Shown: positions 1 to 8,300 of the stretch, piece after piece
Numbering within the stretch: position 1 is the first letter of the stretch
Layout of the letters: each line of letters starts with the position of its first letter
Origin: DASTPP01 sp035762175
Lineage (GTDB): Bacteria; Myxococcota_A; Polyangia; Polyangiales; Polyangiaceae
DNA length: 37,085 nt
Direction: 5' to 3'
NCBI GenBank assembly: GCA_035762175.1
Contig: DASTPP010000082.1
Span: 1 to 37,085 of the forward strand
The notes under the pieces: model-generated
The model's database searches: none
The model's input: only the letters and a program-made list of their open reading frames with translations
Told to the model about the DNA's origin: nothing
Program-made: the position numbers and the translations under genes

Positions 1-8
1 CCCCCAGC

Positions 9-479
9 GTGCGCGCCTCGCCGCGGCCGGCCGCCGCGCGCCCGGCCGCCGCGCGCCCGGCCGCGGGCCGCGTCGCGCCGGCGCCGACGGCGGCGCGGGC
101 GGGGTCGACGCTGCGGTCGAAGGTGATGACGCTCGTGCGGCTGCGGGCGGCGCCCGACCGGCGCAGCTCGGTGCAGCTCTGGAGCGACTTCTGGACCGGC
201 AACTGGTTTCTGGTCGACCACTTCGACGACGACGGGCGGCGCTTCCTGGTGGCGCGGCGCTACGGGCACGGCGTCCGGCAGGGCCTGTCGTCGCGCCAGT
301 GGCAGGTCGCGCAGCTCGTGGCCGAGGGCCTCGCCAACAAGCAGATCGCGCACGAGCTCGGGCTCGCCGAGTCGACCGTGGCGACGTACCTGGCGCAGGC
401 GATGGCCAAGCTCGGGGTCCGCTCGCGCATGGAGCTGCCCCGGCTGATGCCGCTCGAGCGGCGGCGGGGGGGGCGATGA
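9..479 (+). CDS. Small LuxR-type HTH DNA-binding protein (first of pair)
   Basis: A likely DNA-binding regulator with a C-terminal LuxR/GerE-type helix-turn-helix at about residues 92-145 (SSRQWQVAQLVAEG, NKQIAHELGLAESTV, KLGVRSRMEL). There is no receiver or ligand-binding domain. The only other recognisable part is a short beta-rich stretch (WFLVDHFDDDGRRFLVARR) before the HTH. The first 39 residues are Ala/Pro/Arg-rich and may not be translated: the GTG at 9 gives 156 aa, while an in-frame ATG at 126 gives 117 aa, close to the size of the next gene. The frame is open to the left edge, so the true start could also lie outside the window. Its TGA overlaps the ATG of the next gene (ATGA, 476-479), so the two are probably co-translated. 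Target genes cannot be told from the sequence. Confidence 0.72.
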   Translation: MRASPRPAAARPAAARPAAGRVAPAPTAARAGSTLRSKVMTLVRLRAAPDRRSSVQLWSDFWTGNWFLVDHFDDDGRRFLVARRYGHGVRQGLSSRQWQVAQLVAEGLANKQIAHELGLAESTVATYLAQAMAKLGVRSRMELPRLMPLERRRGGR

Positions 480-838
480 TGGCCGCCCCGCGCGCGCGCG
501 GTCGCGGGGCCCGGCGGCGGCCCCCGGTCGAGCCGGTCGCCCCGGACGAGCGCGGCCCGGCGCCGCCCTCGGGGCTGCGGGCCTACAAGTTTGTCGACAA
601 GGAAGAGCAGTACCTCGTGCTGAGCTTCCCCGTCGCGGCCGCCGCCCTGCCCGAGCAGCTGACGGACGCCGAGCGCGTCGTCTTGCGCGAGCTCTTGGCC
701 GGCAAGAGCAACGCCGAGATCGCCGACGCGCGCGGCACCTCGCCGCGGACGGTGGCCAATCAGATCAGCTCGCTGTACCGAAAGCTCGGGGTCGCCTCGC
801 GCGCCGAGCTCGCCGCCCGCTTCGGCGCCGCGCTCTGA
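476..838 (+). CDS. Small LuxR-type HTH DNA-binding protein (second of pair)
   Basis: A 120-aa protein with a C-terminal LuxR-type helix-turn-helix at about residues 62-115 (LTDAERVVLRELLAGKSNAEI, then RTVANQISSLYRKLGV). The start at 476 is chosen because it forms an ATGA overlap with the stop of the preceding gene; a second ATG follows immediately at 479. Like its neighbour it has a short beta-rich segment (AYKFVDKEEQYLVLSFPV) in front of the HTH and no receiver domain. The two proteins look like diverged tandem paralogues and might act as a heterodimer, which is inference. The N-terminal 35 residues are Arg/Pro-rich and look disordered. Confidence 0.78.
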   Translation: MMAAPRARGRGARRRPPVEPVAPDERGPAPPSGLRAYKFVDKEEQYLVLSFPVAAAALPEQLTDAERVVLRELLAGKSNAEIADARGTSPRTVANQISSLYRKLGVASRAELAARFGAAL

Positions 839-1034
839 GCGCGCCGCCCGGCGCCGGGGCCCGAGGGGCCCGGCCGGCCGCGGCGCGGGGCGCCCCGCGA
901 GCGGGACGGAAGCTCCGGCCGGGGCCGACGCCGCCCTAGCCGAAGGCGGCGCGTCCACGTAGACTACGCCGAACACCTCGGGCTCGGGCCCCGGCGTGTC
1001 GTTCCTCTACGAGACGGAAAGCGAAGGCGGCAGA
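839..1034. other. Intergenic region with GC-rich dyads
   Basis: No gene is seen. Two GC-rich palindromic stretches (about 855-875 and 880-898, the latter including CGGGGCGCCCCG) could form hairpins after the second HTH gene and act as a terminator, but there is no T run. A TAGACT hexamer at 960-965 is a weak -10 candidate for the next gene. Confidence 0.3.
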
Positions 1035-3101
1035 ATGCGAGTAACGTGCGACGGCTGCGGGGCCAAGTACGCGATCGCCGACGAGCGCTTGCAGGGGCGC
1101 TCGGTGCGGGTCAAGTGCAAGAAGTGCGGCGCGAGCATCGCCGTCGGCGCCCTCAACGCGGCCGGGGGCGCGGCCCCCGCCGAGCCCACCTGGACGGTGC
1201 TGCTCGACGACGGCGAACAGAAGCCGGTCACGCCCGAGCAACTCGCGGAGCTCTACCGCGAGGGCACGGTGCACGACGACAGTTACCTCTGGAAAGACGG
1301 CATGGGCGACTGGCTGCCCTTGAGCGAGCTCGAAGAGGCCAAGCGCATCGTCTCGGGCGCGCCCGAGCCCGGGGTCGAGGTGACGGCGGTCCCGGTGGCC
1401 GACCCCGCGGCGCTCGCGCCGGCCGAGCGGGCGCGGCGGGCGGTCACCAGCAGCCCCAACGTCGACCTCTTCGGCGAGGGGGGGGCCACGCCCAAAACCC
1501 CGGGCGCGGCCGCGCCCCAGGCCGCCTCGCCCGCGCTGCGCTCGGAGGCGACGCCCCTGTCGCCGCGCGCGGCGGGCGGCGAGGCGACGCCGCTCTCGGC
1601 GGGCTCGGCGCCGGTGTCCCAGCGGCCCGGGGTCGAGGCCGCTCCGTTCTCGTCGCGCGCGGGCGCGGCGCCGTTCTCGTCGCGCGCGGGCGCGGCGTCG
1701 GCCTCGCCGCGATCGGCGGGCGAGGGCCTCTTCGGCCCCTCGTCGTCGCCGGGCTCGCGCCGGGCGGCGGCCGAGCCGGCGCTCTCGCCGCGCGCGGGGG
1801 CCCCCGCCCCGGGGCGCTCGGCCTACGACGATCGGGTCAACGCCTCGCTGAGCGGCTCGCGCAACGACGATTCGGTCCTCTTCTCGGTCGCCGCCCTGAG
1901 CGCGACGCCGAAGAAGAGCGCCCCGGCGGCGCCGGCCGAGGCGAAGGCGCCGGAGGCGGCGGCGGCCCCCGCCGCGCCCGGCGTCATCACCTCCGACGCC
2001 GAGGCGTCGGGCATGATCGACATGCGCATCCTGTCGACGATGCACAGCAAGGGCCCGAAGAAAGAAGAGAAGCGCGAAGACCGGGTCGACGATCTGATGA
2101 ACATGGGCCTGTCGGGGCCGCTCTTCGGCGGCCCCTCGCTCACCTCGCCCTTGCTCGCGCCGCCCCCGCTCGAGGCGCCCCCGGCGCCGCCCGAGCCGCC
2201 CGCGCCCGAGCCGCCCCCGGCCCCCGCCGCGGCGGCCGAGCCGGCCCCGAGCTCCGGCGGCACCGCGCGCGACGCCGAGGCGCCGCCCATCGCCGCGGCG
2301 GCGACGCAGCCGAGCGCGCCGCGCTCGAAGCTGCCGCGCTGGGCGCCCTTTGCGGCGGGCGGGGTCGGGCTCCTGCTGCTCGGCGCGATCGGCGTGAGCG
2401 CGCTCGGCGGCCCCTCCGACGCCGAAAAAGAGGCCGCCACGGCGACGGCCGCCAAGGCCAAGGCCGACACGGCCGCGGCGCGCGAGGCGCCCCCGCCCGC
2501 GGCCGAGCCCGCGCCCGCGCCCGAGCCCGCGGCCGACGCGCCGAAGGCGGCCGAGGTCGCGCCGGCGGCCCCCGAGGCGGCTCCGGCCGAGGCGCCCAAG
2601 GCCGACGAGGGCGCGGCACCGGCCGCCGCGGCGGCGCGGCCCGAGGCGGCCGCCGCGGCGCCCCGCCCGGCCGAGGCGCGAAAGCGCGACGAAGAGTCCG
2701 GCAAGAAGCGGCGCGAGCGCGAAGAGGCCGAGCGAAAAGAGGCCGAGCAGCGCCGGGCCGAGCAAGAGAAGAAGGCGGCCGAGGGCAAGGCCGCGGCGGC
2801 GGCGGCCGCGGCGGCCGCGGCGCCGGGGGGCACCGCGCCCTTCGACCGCGGGGCCGCGTCGGCCGCGCTCAGCAGCGCCTCGGGCGGCGTCTCCGCGTGC
2901 AAGAAGGCCGACGGGCCTTCGGGCCTCGGGCGCGTCGCGGTCACCTTCGCCCCCTCGGGCGTCGTCTCGAGCGCGGTGGTCGAGGGCCCGCCCTTCGCCG
3001 GCACCCCCGTCGGCGCGTGCGTGGCGGGCAAGTTCCGCGCGGCCAAGGTGCCCGCGTTCGCGGGCCCGCCCATCACCGTCAAGAAGAGCTTCTCGCTCTG
3101 A
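1035..3101 (+). CDS. AgmX/GltJ-like zinc-ribbon, GYF and TonB-C-like protein
   Basis: A 688-aa protein with the architecture of the myxobacterial gliding-motility protein AgmX/GltJ. Residues 1-35 form a C4 zinc ribbon (C5, C8, C28, C31; MJ0042-type). Residues about 55-105 form a GYF-like domain (YLWKDGMGDWLPLSELEE). A long Pro/Ala/Ser-rich linker follows, then one membrane helix at about 436-457 (GGVGLLLLGAIGV), an Ala/Pro/Lys/Glu-rich periplasmic stalk, and a C-terminal TonB/AgmX-type domain at about 610-688. Known relatives span the inner membrane, with the zinc ribbon and GYF domain in the cytoplasm. The start at 1035 is preferred over the in-frame GTG at 996 because the zinc ribbon begins right after it and AAGGCGG lies just upstream. 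Myxobacteria carry many paralogues, so a role in gliding is not certain. The 3' end overlaps the convergent helicase gene by 23 bp. Confidence 0.8.
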   Translation: MRVTCDGCGAKYAIADERLQGRSVRVKCKKCGASIAVGALNAAGGAAPAEPTWTVLLDDGEQKPVTPEQLAELYREGTVHDDSYLWKDGMGDWLPLSELEEAKRIVSGAPEPGVEVTAVPVADPAALAPAERARRAVTSSPNVDLFGEGGATPKTPGAAAPQAASPALRSEATPLSPRAAGGEATPLSAGSAPVSQRPGVEAAPFSSRAGAAPFSSRAGAASASPRSAGEGLFGPSSSPGSRRAAAEPALSPRAGAPAPGRSAYDDRVNASLSGSRNDDSVLFSVAALSATPKKSAPAAPAEAKAPEAAAAPAAPGVITSDAEASGMIDMRILSTMHSKGPKKEEKREDRVDDLMNMGLSGPLFGGPSLTSPLLAPPPLEAPPAPPEPPAPEPPPAPAAAAEPAPSSGGTARDAEAPPIAAAATQPSAPRSKLPRWAPFAAGGVGLLLLGAIGVSALGGPSDAEKEAATATAAKAKADTAAAREAPPPAAEPAPAPEPAADAPKAAEVAPAAPEAAPAEAPKADEGAAPAAAAARPEAAAAAPRPAEARKRDEESGKKRREREEAERKEAEQRRAEQEKKAAEGKAAAAAAAAAAAPGGTAPFDRGAASAALSSASGGVSACKKADGPSGLGRVAVTFAPSGVVSSAVVEGPPFAGTPVGACVAGKFRAAKVPAFAGPPITVKKSFSL

Positions 3102-5307
3102 GCCCCGGCCCCGGGGGCAGGCCCTCGCCGCCCCCGGCCGCCCGCTCGAGCGCGGCGCGCAGCCGCCCGGCGAGCGCGGTCTGCCGCTCGTCCTGGCGGC
3201 CCTCGGCGAGCGCGAGCGCGATGGCCTCGGGGTCGGCGACCAGCACGACGAGGCGCTTGCCGCGGGTCACGGCCGTGTAGAGCAGGTTGCGCGAGAGCAA
3301 GGCGTAGTGCTGCCGCAGCCAGGGCACCACGACGGCCGGGTACTCGCTGCCCTGGCTCTTGTGGATGCTGACGGCGTAGGCGAGCGCGAGATCGTCGAGC
3401 CGCTCTTCGCCGTACGAGACGAGCCGGTCGTCGAGGCGCACCGAGAGCCGCGCCCCGCGCTCGTCGACCGCCGCGACGAAGCCGATGTCGCCGTTGTAGA
3501 CGTCGCGCTCGTAGTCGTTCTTCGTCTGCATCACCTTGTCGCCGACGCGCCAAAGGCGCGGCCCCCGGCGCAGGCCCGGGCCCTCGGGGTTGAGCGCCTG
3601 CTGCAACTCGTCGTTGAGCGCCAGCACGCCCGCGGCCCCCTTGTTCATCGGCGTCAGCACCTGCACCTCGCGCCGCGGGTCGAGCCCGAACGCGCGCGGC
3701 AGGTGCCGGCAGACCAGGTCGCGCACCGTCTTGCGGGCCCCGTCCGGGTCGCGCCGGGCGACGACGAAGAAGTCGCCCTCCGGGCCCTCGCTCGTCAGCG
3801 GCGGCTCGCCCGCCCGGATGCGGTGGGCATTATCGAGGATGAGCCCGCCGCCCGCCTGGCGGAAGACCTGGTCGAGCCGCACCGAGGGCACCAGGCCGCT
3901 GCGCAAGAGGTCGCGCAGGACGGCGCCCGGGCCGACGCTCGGCAGCTGGTCGACGTCGCCGACGAGCACGAGCCGCGCCCGGTCGGGCAGCGCCTCGCAG
4001 AGGGCGCGCGCGAGCTCGACGTCGAGCATCGACGCCTCGTCGACGACGAGCGCCCCGAGCTCGAGCGGCCGGCCGCGGTTTCGCAGGAAGGCGCCCGAGC
4101 GCGGGTCGACCTCGAGCAGCCGGTGCAGCGTCGAGGCCTCGCGGCCGGTCGCCTCCGCGAGGCGCTTGGCGGCGCGGCCCGTCGGGGCGGCGAGCCCGGC
4201 GCGCAGGTTCGCGCGGCCGTAGAGCGCGAGCAGCGCGCGCACGAGCGTGGTCTTGCCGACGCCGGGGCCGCCGGTCAAAACGAGCACCTTGTGGCGCGAG
4301 GCGGCCTCGACCGCGCGCGCCTGGGCCCCGGCCAGGCGCAGGCCCGCCGCCCGCTCGAAGGCGGCGGCCGCGAGCGCCGGGTCGCCGAGCGGCGGGGCGG
4401 GCGCGGCGAGCAGGCGGGCGAGGGCGCGGGCGAGGCCCTCCTCGGCGTGAAAGAGCGCGGGCGTCGTGACGCGCTCGCCCCCGGCCGACGGCTCGACGAC
4501 CGCGCGCGACGCGAGCGCGACCCGGTCGAGCGCGCCGGAGAGCGCCTCGGGGGCCTCGCCCGCGAGCGCCGCCGCCTCGCGCACGAGCGCCTCGCGCGGC
4601 ACCGAGGTGTGCCCCGCCTCGGTCGCCGCCGCGAGCGCGTGCAGCGCCGCCGCCTCGAGCCGCTCGGGGTCGCGCCGGTCGGCGCCGAGGGCGCGCGCGA
4701 TGCGGTCGGTCGCGGCGAAGCCGAGCCCGGGCAGCTCGTCGGCGAGCCGGAAGGGGCGCGCCCGCACCGCGTCGACGGTGCGCGCGCCGAAGCGCTGGAA
4801 GAGCCGGTGCGCCATCGACGCCGTCAGCCCGTGCCCGCGCAGGAACATGAGCGCGTCGCTCGCCGCGCGCCGCTCGGCCCACGCGCGCCCGAGCGCGAGC
4901 GCCGTCTTCGGGCCGATGCCCCGCACCTCGGCGAGCCGCCCGCCCCCCTCGTCGAGCGCCGCGAGCGCGCCCTCGCCGAACTGCTCGACGATGCGCCGGG
5001 CGAGCACCGGGCCCACGCCCTTGACCACGCCCGAGCCGAGGAAGCGCTCGAGGCCGACGAGCGTGGTCGGCGTCAGCACCGTCACCGCGTCGGCCACCAC
5101 CCGCGGGCCGAAGCGCGCGTCGGCCTCGCGCCGGCCCCGCACGTGCACCTCGGCGCCGGGGGTGACGCGCGCGAAGACGCCCACCACGGTCTCGAGCCGC
5201 CCGTCGTCGCGCGCGACGCGCAGCACGCGGTAGCCGGTCGCCTCGTTCTCGAAGGTGACGCGCAGGACGCTGCCCCGCAAAATGACCGCAGTCTCGTCGG
5301 CGTCCAC
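3079..5307 (-). CDS. recD2: RecD2-type ATP-dependent DNA helicase
   Basis: A superfamily 1B 5'-3' DNA helicase of the RecD2 (RecD-like) family, acting in DNA repair without RecBC. A short N-terminal OB-like region is followed by helix-hairpin-helix elements (VKGVGPVLARRIVEQFG, EVRGIGPKTALALG). Walker A (GGPGVGKTTL) is near residue 345, Walker B (VVDEASMLD) near 425, and the C-terminal motifs are SIHKSQGSEYP and YTAVTRGKRL. The GTG at 5307 gives 742 aa, within the usual RecD2 size of about 700-800. A longer frame runs to 5706 but it crosses the divergent aminopeptidase gene and its extra residues are low-complexity. The last residues are Gly/Pro-rich, and the stop lies inside the 3' end of the convergent AgmX/GltJ-like gene. 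Confidence 0.9.
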   Translation of the reverse strand: MDADETAVILRGSVLRVTFENEATGYRVLRVARDDGRLETVVGVFARVTPGAEVHVRGRREADARFGPRVVADAVTVLTPTTLVGLERFLGSGVVKGVGPVLARRIVEQFGEGALAALDEGGGRLAEVRGIGPKTALALGRAWAERRAASDALMFLRGHGLTASMAHRLFQRFGARTVDAVRARPFRLADELPGLGFAATDRIARALGADRRDPERLEAAALHALAAATEAGHTSVPREALVREAAALAGEAPEALSGALDRVALASRAVVEPSAGGERVTTPALFHAEEGLARALARLLAAPAPPLGDPALAAAAFERAAGLRLAGAQARAVEAASRHKVLVLTGGPGVGKTTLVRALLALYGRANLRAGLAAPTGRAAKRLAEATGREASTLHRLLEVDPRSGAFLRNRGRPLELGALVVDEASMLDVELARALCEALPDRARLVLVGDVDQLPSVGPGAVLRDLLRSGLVPSVRLDQVFRQAGGGLILDNAHRIRAGEPPLTSEGPEGDFFVVARRDPDGARKTVRDLVCRHLPRAFGLDPRREVQVLTPMNKGAAGVLALNDELQQALNPEGPGLRRGPRLWRVGDKVMQTKNDYERDVYNGDIGFVAAVDERGARLSVRLDDRLVSYGEERLDDLALAYAVSIHKSQGSEYPAVVVPWLRQHYALLSRNLLYTAVTRGKRLVVLVADPEAIALALAEGRQDERQTALAGRLRAALERAAGGGEGLPPGPGLRARSSS

Positions 5308-5440
5308 GCCCGCGCGCCCAGTGTACCAGGCCGCGGGCCGCGGGCCGCCGCTTTCGCCCGCGCGAGGGGGCGGTGCCGGGCCGGCGGTTTCGCTTGCGCC
5401 CGCGCGCGCCGAAGGCAAACGTGGCCGCCCCCACGAAACG

Positions 5441-7987
5441 ATGACCCGCGAACGCCACGCCTTCCTCCGCTGCGGCTGCTCGGCCGCCCGCCTCGGCGCC
5501 GCGCCGCGCCCCTTCGCCCTGCCGGGCTCGGGCCGGCACTTCGAGCGCGACCGGCCCTTCCTGCCCCGCCACCTGAGCCTCGACCTCGCCCTCGACGTCG
5601 AGCGCCGCTCGATCGAGGGCCGCGCCGCCCTGCGCTTCGAGCGCGTCGACCCGGCCGCCCGCTGGCTGCGGCTCGACGCCGTCGGCTTCGCCCTCGGCCC
5701 CGTCACGGTCGAGTCCGGCGAGGGCCCGCGGCCCGCCGAGCACGTCTACGACGGCGAGACGCTCTCGGTCGCCGTGCCCGCCCAGGGCCCGCGCGACGTC
5801 GTCGTCGAGGTGCACTACCGCTGCACCCCGCGCCGCGGGCTCTATTTTCTCGCCCCCGACGAGCACGTGCGCGACCGGCCGCGCCAAGTCTGGACGCAGT
5901 GCCAAGACGAGGACGCCCGCCACTGGGCCCCCTGCGTCGACCGGCCCAACGTCAAGCAGACGACCGAGCTCAAGGTGCGCGTGCCCCCGGGCTGGGGCGC
6001 CCTCTCGAACGGCCGCCTCGTCGCCCACGCGCGGGGGGCGGGCGGCGACACCTTCCACTGGAAGACCGAGCGCCCCCACGCCGCCTACCTGCTCACGCTC
6101 GTCGCCGGCGAGTTCGCCGTGCTCGAGGCCGGCGAGGCCGAGGGCGTGCCCGTCTCGTACTGGGTGCCCAAGGGCCGCGAGCGCGACGCCGAGCTCTCGC
6201 TCGGCGAGACGCCGAAGATGCTCCGCCACTTCGCCGCCCTCACCGGCACGCCCTTCCCCTGGGAGAAGTACGCCCAGGCCGTCGTCAGCGACTTCGTCTT
6301 CGGCGGCATGGAGAACACGAGCGCCACCACGCTCTACGAGCACGCCCTGCTCGACGACCGCGCCCGCCTCGACAACACCGCCGAAGACCTCGTCGCCCAC
6401 GAGCTCGCCCACCAGTGGTTCGGCGACTACGTCACCTGCCGCGACTGGCAGCACGGCTGGCTGAACGAGGGCTTCGCCACCTTCTTCGAGCACCTCGATC
6501 GCGAGCGGCGGCTCGGCCCCGACGAGTACGACTACGGCCTGAAGGCCGACCAAGAGAACTACCTCGCCGAGGCCCGCGGCCGCTACCGCCGCCCCCTCGT
6601 CTGCCGCGAGTACGACGCGCCCGTCGACCTCTTCGACCGCCACCTCTACGAGAAGGGCGGGCTCGTCCTGCACCTCCTGCGCCGCGAGCTCGGCGACGAG
6701 CCCTTCTGGCGCGGCGTCGGCGAGTACCTGCGCCGCCACGCCTTCGGCCTCGTCGAGACGCGCGACCTCTGCCGCGCCCTCGAGGACGCGAGCGGCAAGA
6801 GCCTCGAGCGCTTCTTCGAGCAGTGGGTCGAGCGCCCCGGCCACCCCGAGCTCTCGGCGCGCGTCGAGCACGACCCCGAGTCGGCCCTCCTGCTCGTCCA
6901 CGTCAAGCAGACGGTCGCCGCGGGCGGGGCGCCCTTCTCGCTCGCGCTCGAGCTCGACGTCGCCGACGGCGGCGGCGGCCCCCCCCGGCGCGAGTGCCTG
7001 CGCGTCGAGCGCCCCGAAGAGACCTTCGCCCTGCCCTGCCGCGTGCGCCCCGCCTTCGTCGTCGTCGACCCCCGCCACCGCATCCTCGGCGAGCTCAAGG
7101 CCGAGCTGCCCGCCGACCTCTCGCGCAACCAGCTCGCCGGCGCCCCCACCGCCCGCGGCCGCTGGCTCGCCGCCCAGTCCCTCGCCCGCCACGACGACCC
7201 CGCGACGCACGAGGCCTTGCGCGCCGCCCTGCACCACGACGGCGCCTTCTGGGGCGTGCGCGCCGAGGCCGCCGCCGCGCTCGGCGCCCTGCGCTCGCCC
7301 GAGGCCCTCGCCGCCCTCTGCGCCTCGACCCACCTCGCCCACCCCAAGGTGCGCCGCGCCGTCGCCGCCGCCCTCGGCGCCTTCCAGCGCCCCGAGGCGG
7401 CCGAGGCCCTGCGCCCCCTCGCCCTCGGCGACGAGAGCTACTCCGTCGAGGCCGAGGCCGCCCGCGCCCTCGGCGCCACGCGCCAGCCGCTCGCCTTCGA
7501 CGTGCTCGTCGAGCTGCTCGACCGCCCCTCCTGGGCCGAGCTCGTCCGCGCCGGCGCCATCGACGGCCTGGCCAAGCTGCGCGACGAGCGCGCCGTGCCC
7601 CACCTGCTCCTGCGCACCCGCTACGGCCAACCCCCCCGCGCCCGCCGCGCCGCCGCGCGCGCCCTCGCCGCCTTCGGCCCCGACCGCCGCACCCGCGAGG
7701 TGCTCGAGGCCCTGCTCGACGACGTCGACCCGCACGTCCGCAACGACGCCGCCATCTCCCTCGGCGAGCTCGGCGACCAGCACGCCCAGCCCGCCCTCAC
7801 CCGCGCCCTCGACCGCGAAGGCGACGCCCGCGTCCGCCGCCGCCTGCGCGAGGCCCACACCGAGCTCTCCTCCTCCTCGCGCCCCGACCTCGCCCCCCTG
7901 CGCGACGAGCTCGAAGGCCTGCGCACCGAGCTGCGCGAGCTGCGCGCCCGCCTCGCCAAGCTCGAAGCCCGCCCCCAGGGCCGCTAA
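5441..7987 (+). CDS. M1-family aminopeptidase with C-terminal HEAT repeats
   Basis: A zinc metallopeptidase of family M1, 848 aa, expected to remove N-terminal residues from peptides. The zinc site is HELAH at 320-324 with the third ligand E343, giving HExxH-x18-E exactly. The exopeptidase motif is GGMEN at 288-292, a variant of the usual GAMEN, and a likely catalytic Tyr is Y403 (LYEKGG). In place of the ERAP1-like C-terminal domain of PepN, residues about 560-810 hold HEAT/PBS-lyase-type repeats (for example PHVRNDAAISLGELGD), and the last 30 residues form a short coiled coil (DELEGLRTELRELRARL). This layout is that of HEAT-repeat M1 peptidases. The ATG at 5441 starts just before the conserved N-terminal domain; no signal peptide is obvious. 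It is divergent from the helicase gene (133 bp gap). Repeat element A begins 12 bp after its stop. Confidence 0.92.
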   Translation: MTRERHAFLRCGCSAARLGAAPRPFALPGSGRHFERDRPFLPRHLSLDLALDVERRSIEGRAALRFERVDPAARWLRLDAVGFALGPVTVESGEGPRPAEHVYDGETLSVAVPAQGPRDVVVEVHYRCTPRRGLYFLAPDEHVRDRPRQVWTQCQDEDARHWAPCVDRPNVKQTTELKVRVPPGWGALSNGRLVAHARGAGGDTFHWKTERPHAAYLLTLVAGEFAVLEAGEAEGVPVSYWVPKGRERDAELSLGETPKMLRHFAALTGTPFPWEKYAQAVVSDFVFGGMENTSATTLYEHALLDDRARLDNTAEDLVAHELAHQWFGDYVTCRDWQHGWLNEGFATFFEHLDRERRLGPDEYDYGLKADQENYLAEARGRYRRPLVCREYDAPVDLFDRHLYEKGGLVLHLLRRELGDEPFWRGVGEYLRRHAFGLVETRDLCRALEDASGKSLERFFEQWVERPGHPELSARVEHDPESALLLVHVKQTVAAGGAPFSLALELDVADGGGGPPRRECLRVERPEETFALPCRVRPAFVVVDPRHRILGELKAELPADLSRNQLAGAPTARGRWLAAQSLARHDDPATHEALRAALHHDGAFWGVRAEAAAALGALRSPEALAALCASTHLAHPKVRRAVAAALGAFQRPEAAEALRPLALGDESYSVEAEAARALGATRQPLAFDVLVELLDRPSWAELVRAGAIDGLAKLRDERAVPHLLLRTRYGQPPRARRAAARALAAFGPDRRTREVLEALLDDVDPHVRNDAAISLGELGDQHAQPALTRALDREGDARVRRRLREAHTELSSSSRPDLAPLRDELEGLRTELRELRARLAKLEARPQGR

Positions 7988-7999
7988 GACCAGCCGGCG

Positions 8000-8300
8000 C
8001 GGCCCCCGACTGAAGTCGGGGGCAACGAACGCCTTCGGGAACGGCCGTCAAAGCCCTGCCGGAGGCAGGGCTCCCGCGAAGCGAGCGGCTTCGCTCGCTC
8101 GCCCGGGCGTCACGCTCGGCCCGCGGCGTTCGCTCGCTCGCCCGGGCGTCACGCTCGGCCCGCGGCGTTCGCTCGCTCGCCCAGAAGACGAAGCCCGTGG
8201 GAGTCCGGCCCCAGCGAGGGTCGGACTTTGCGCGCCGAATCGGCTCGATGCCGCGCGGCACGCGAGGGCGTTCGTTGCCCCCGACTTCAGTCGGGGGCCG
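8000..8300 (+). repeat. Structured TIR repeat element, copy A
   Basis: A 301-bp element bounded by perfect 34-bp inverted repeats (8000-8033 and 8267-8300). Each terminal repeat holds its own hairpin of type CCCCCGACT-GA-AGTCGGGGG. From the left end there is an 18-bp gap, then a perfect 9-bp-stem hairpin with a 3-nt loop (8052-8072), a tandem array of a 39-bp unit (2.4 copies, 8090-8182), a further hairpin (AGTCCG at 8202 pairing with CGGACT at 8222), and a conserved block (8228-8266) shared with copies B and C. It starts 12 bp after the aminopeptidase stop and points the same way. There is no room for a transposase, so it is a non-autonomous (MITE- or REPIN-like) element or a structured 3'UTR RNA. 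Confidence 0.88.

Noticed and set aside
5308..5706. N-terminal extension of RecD2
   Set aside because: It overlaps the divergent aminopeptidase gene and is Arg/Ser-rich without family similarity; the conserved region begins at the GTG at 5307.
3307..8013. Very long open frames opposite the helicase and aminopeptidase genes
   Set aside because: They are mirror frames produced by high GC; their translations are Arg/Ala/Pro-rich and have no domains, while the other frames have full catalytic motifs.
8267..8300. Simple rho-independent terminator reading for the terminal hairpins
   Set aside because: No T run follows, and the hairpins are part of a larger conserved element with inverted copies at both ends; a termination role is possible but does not explain the whole.
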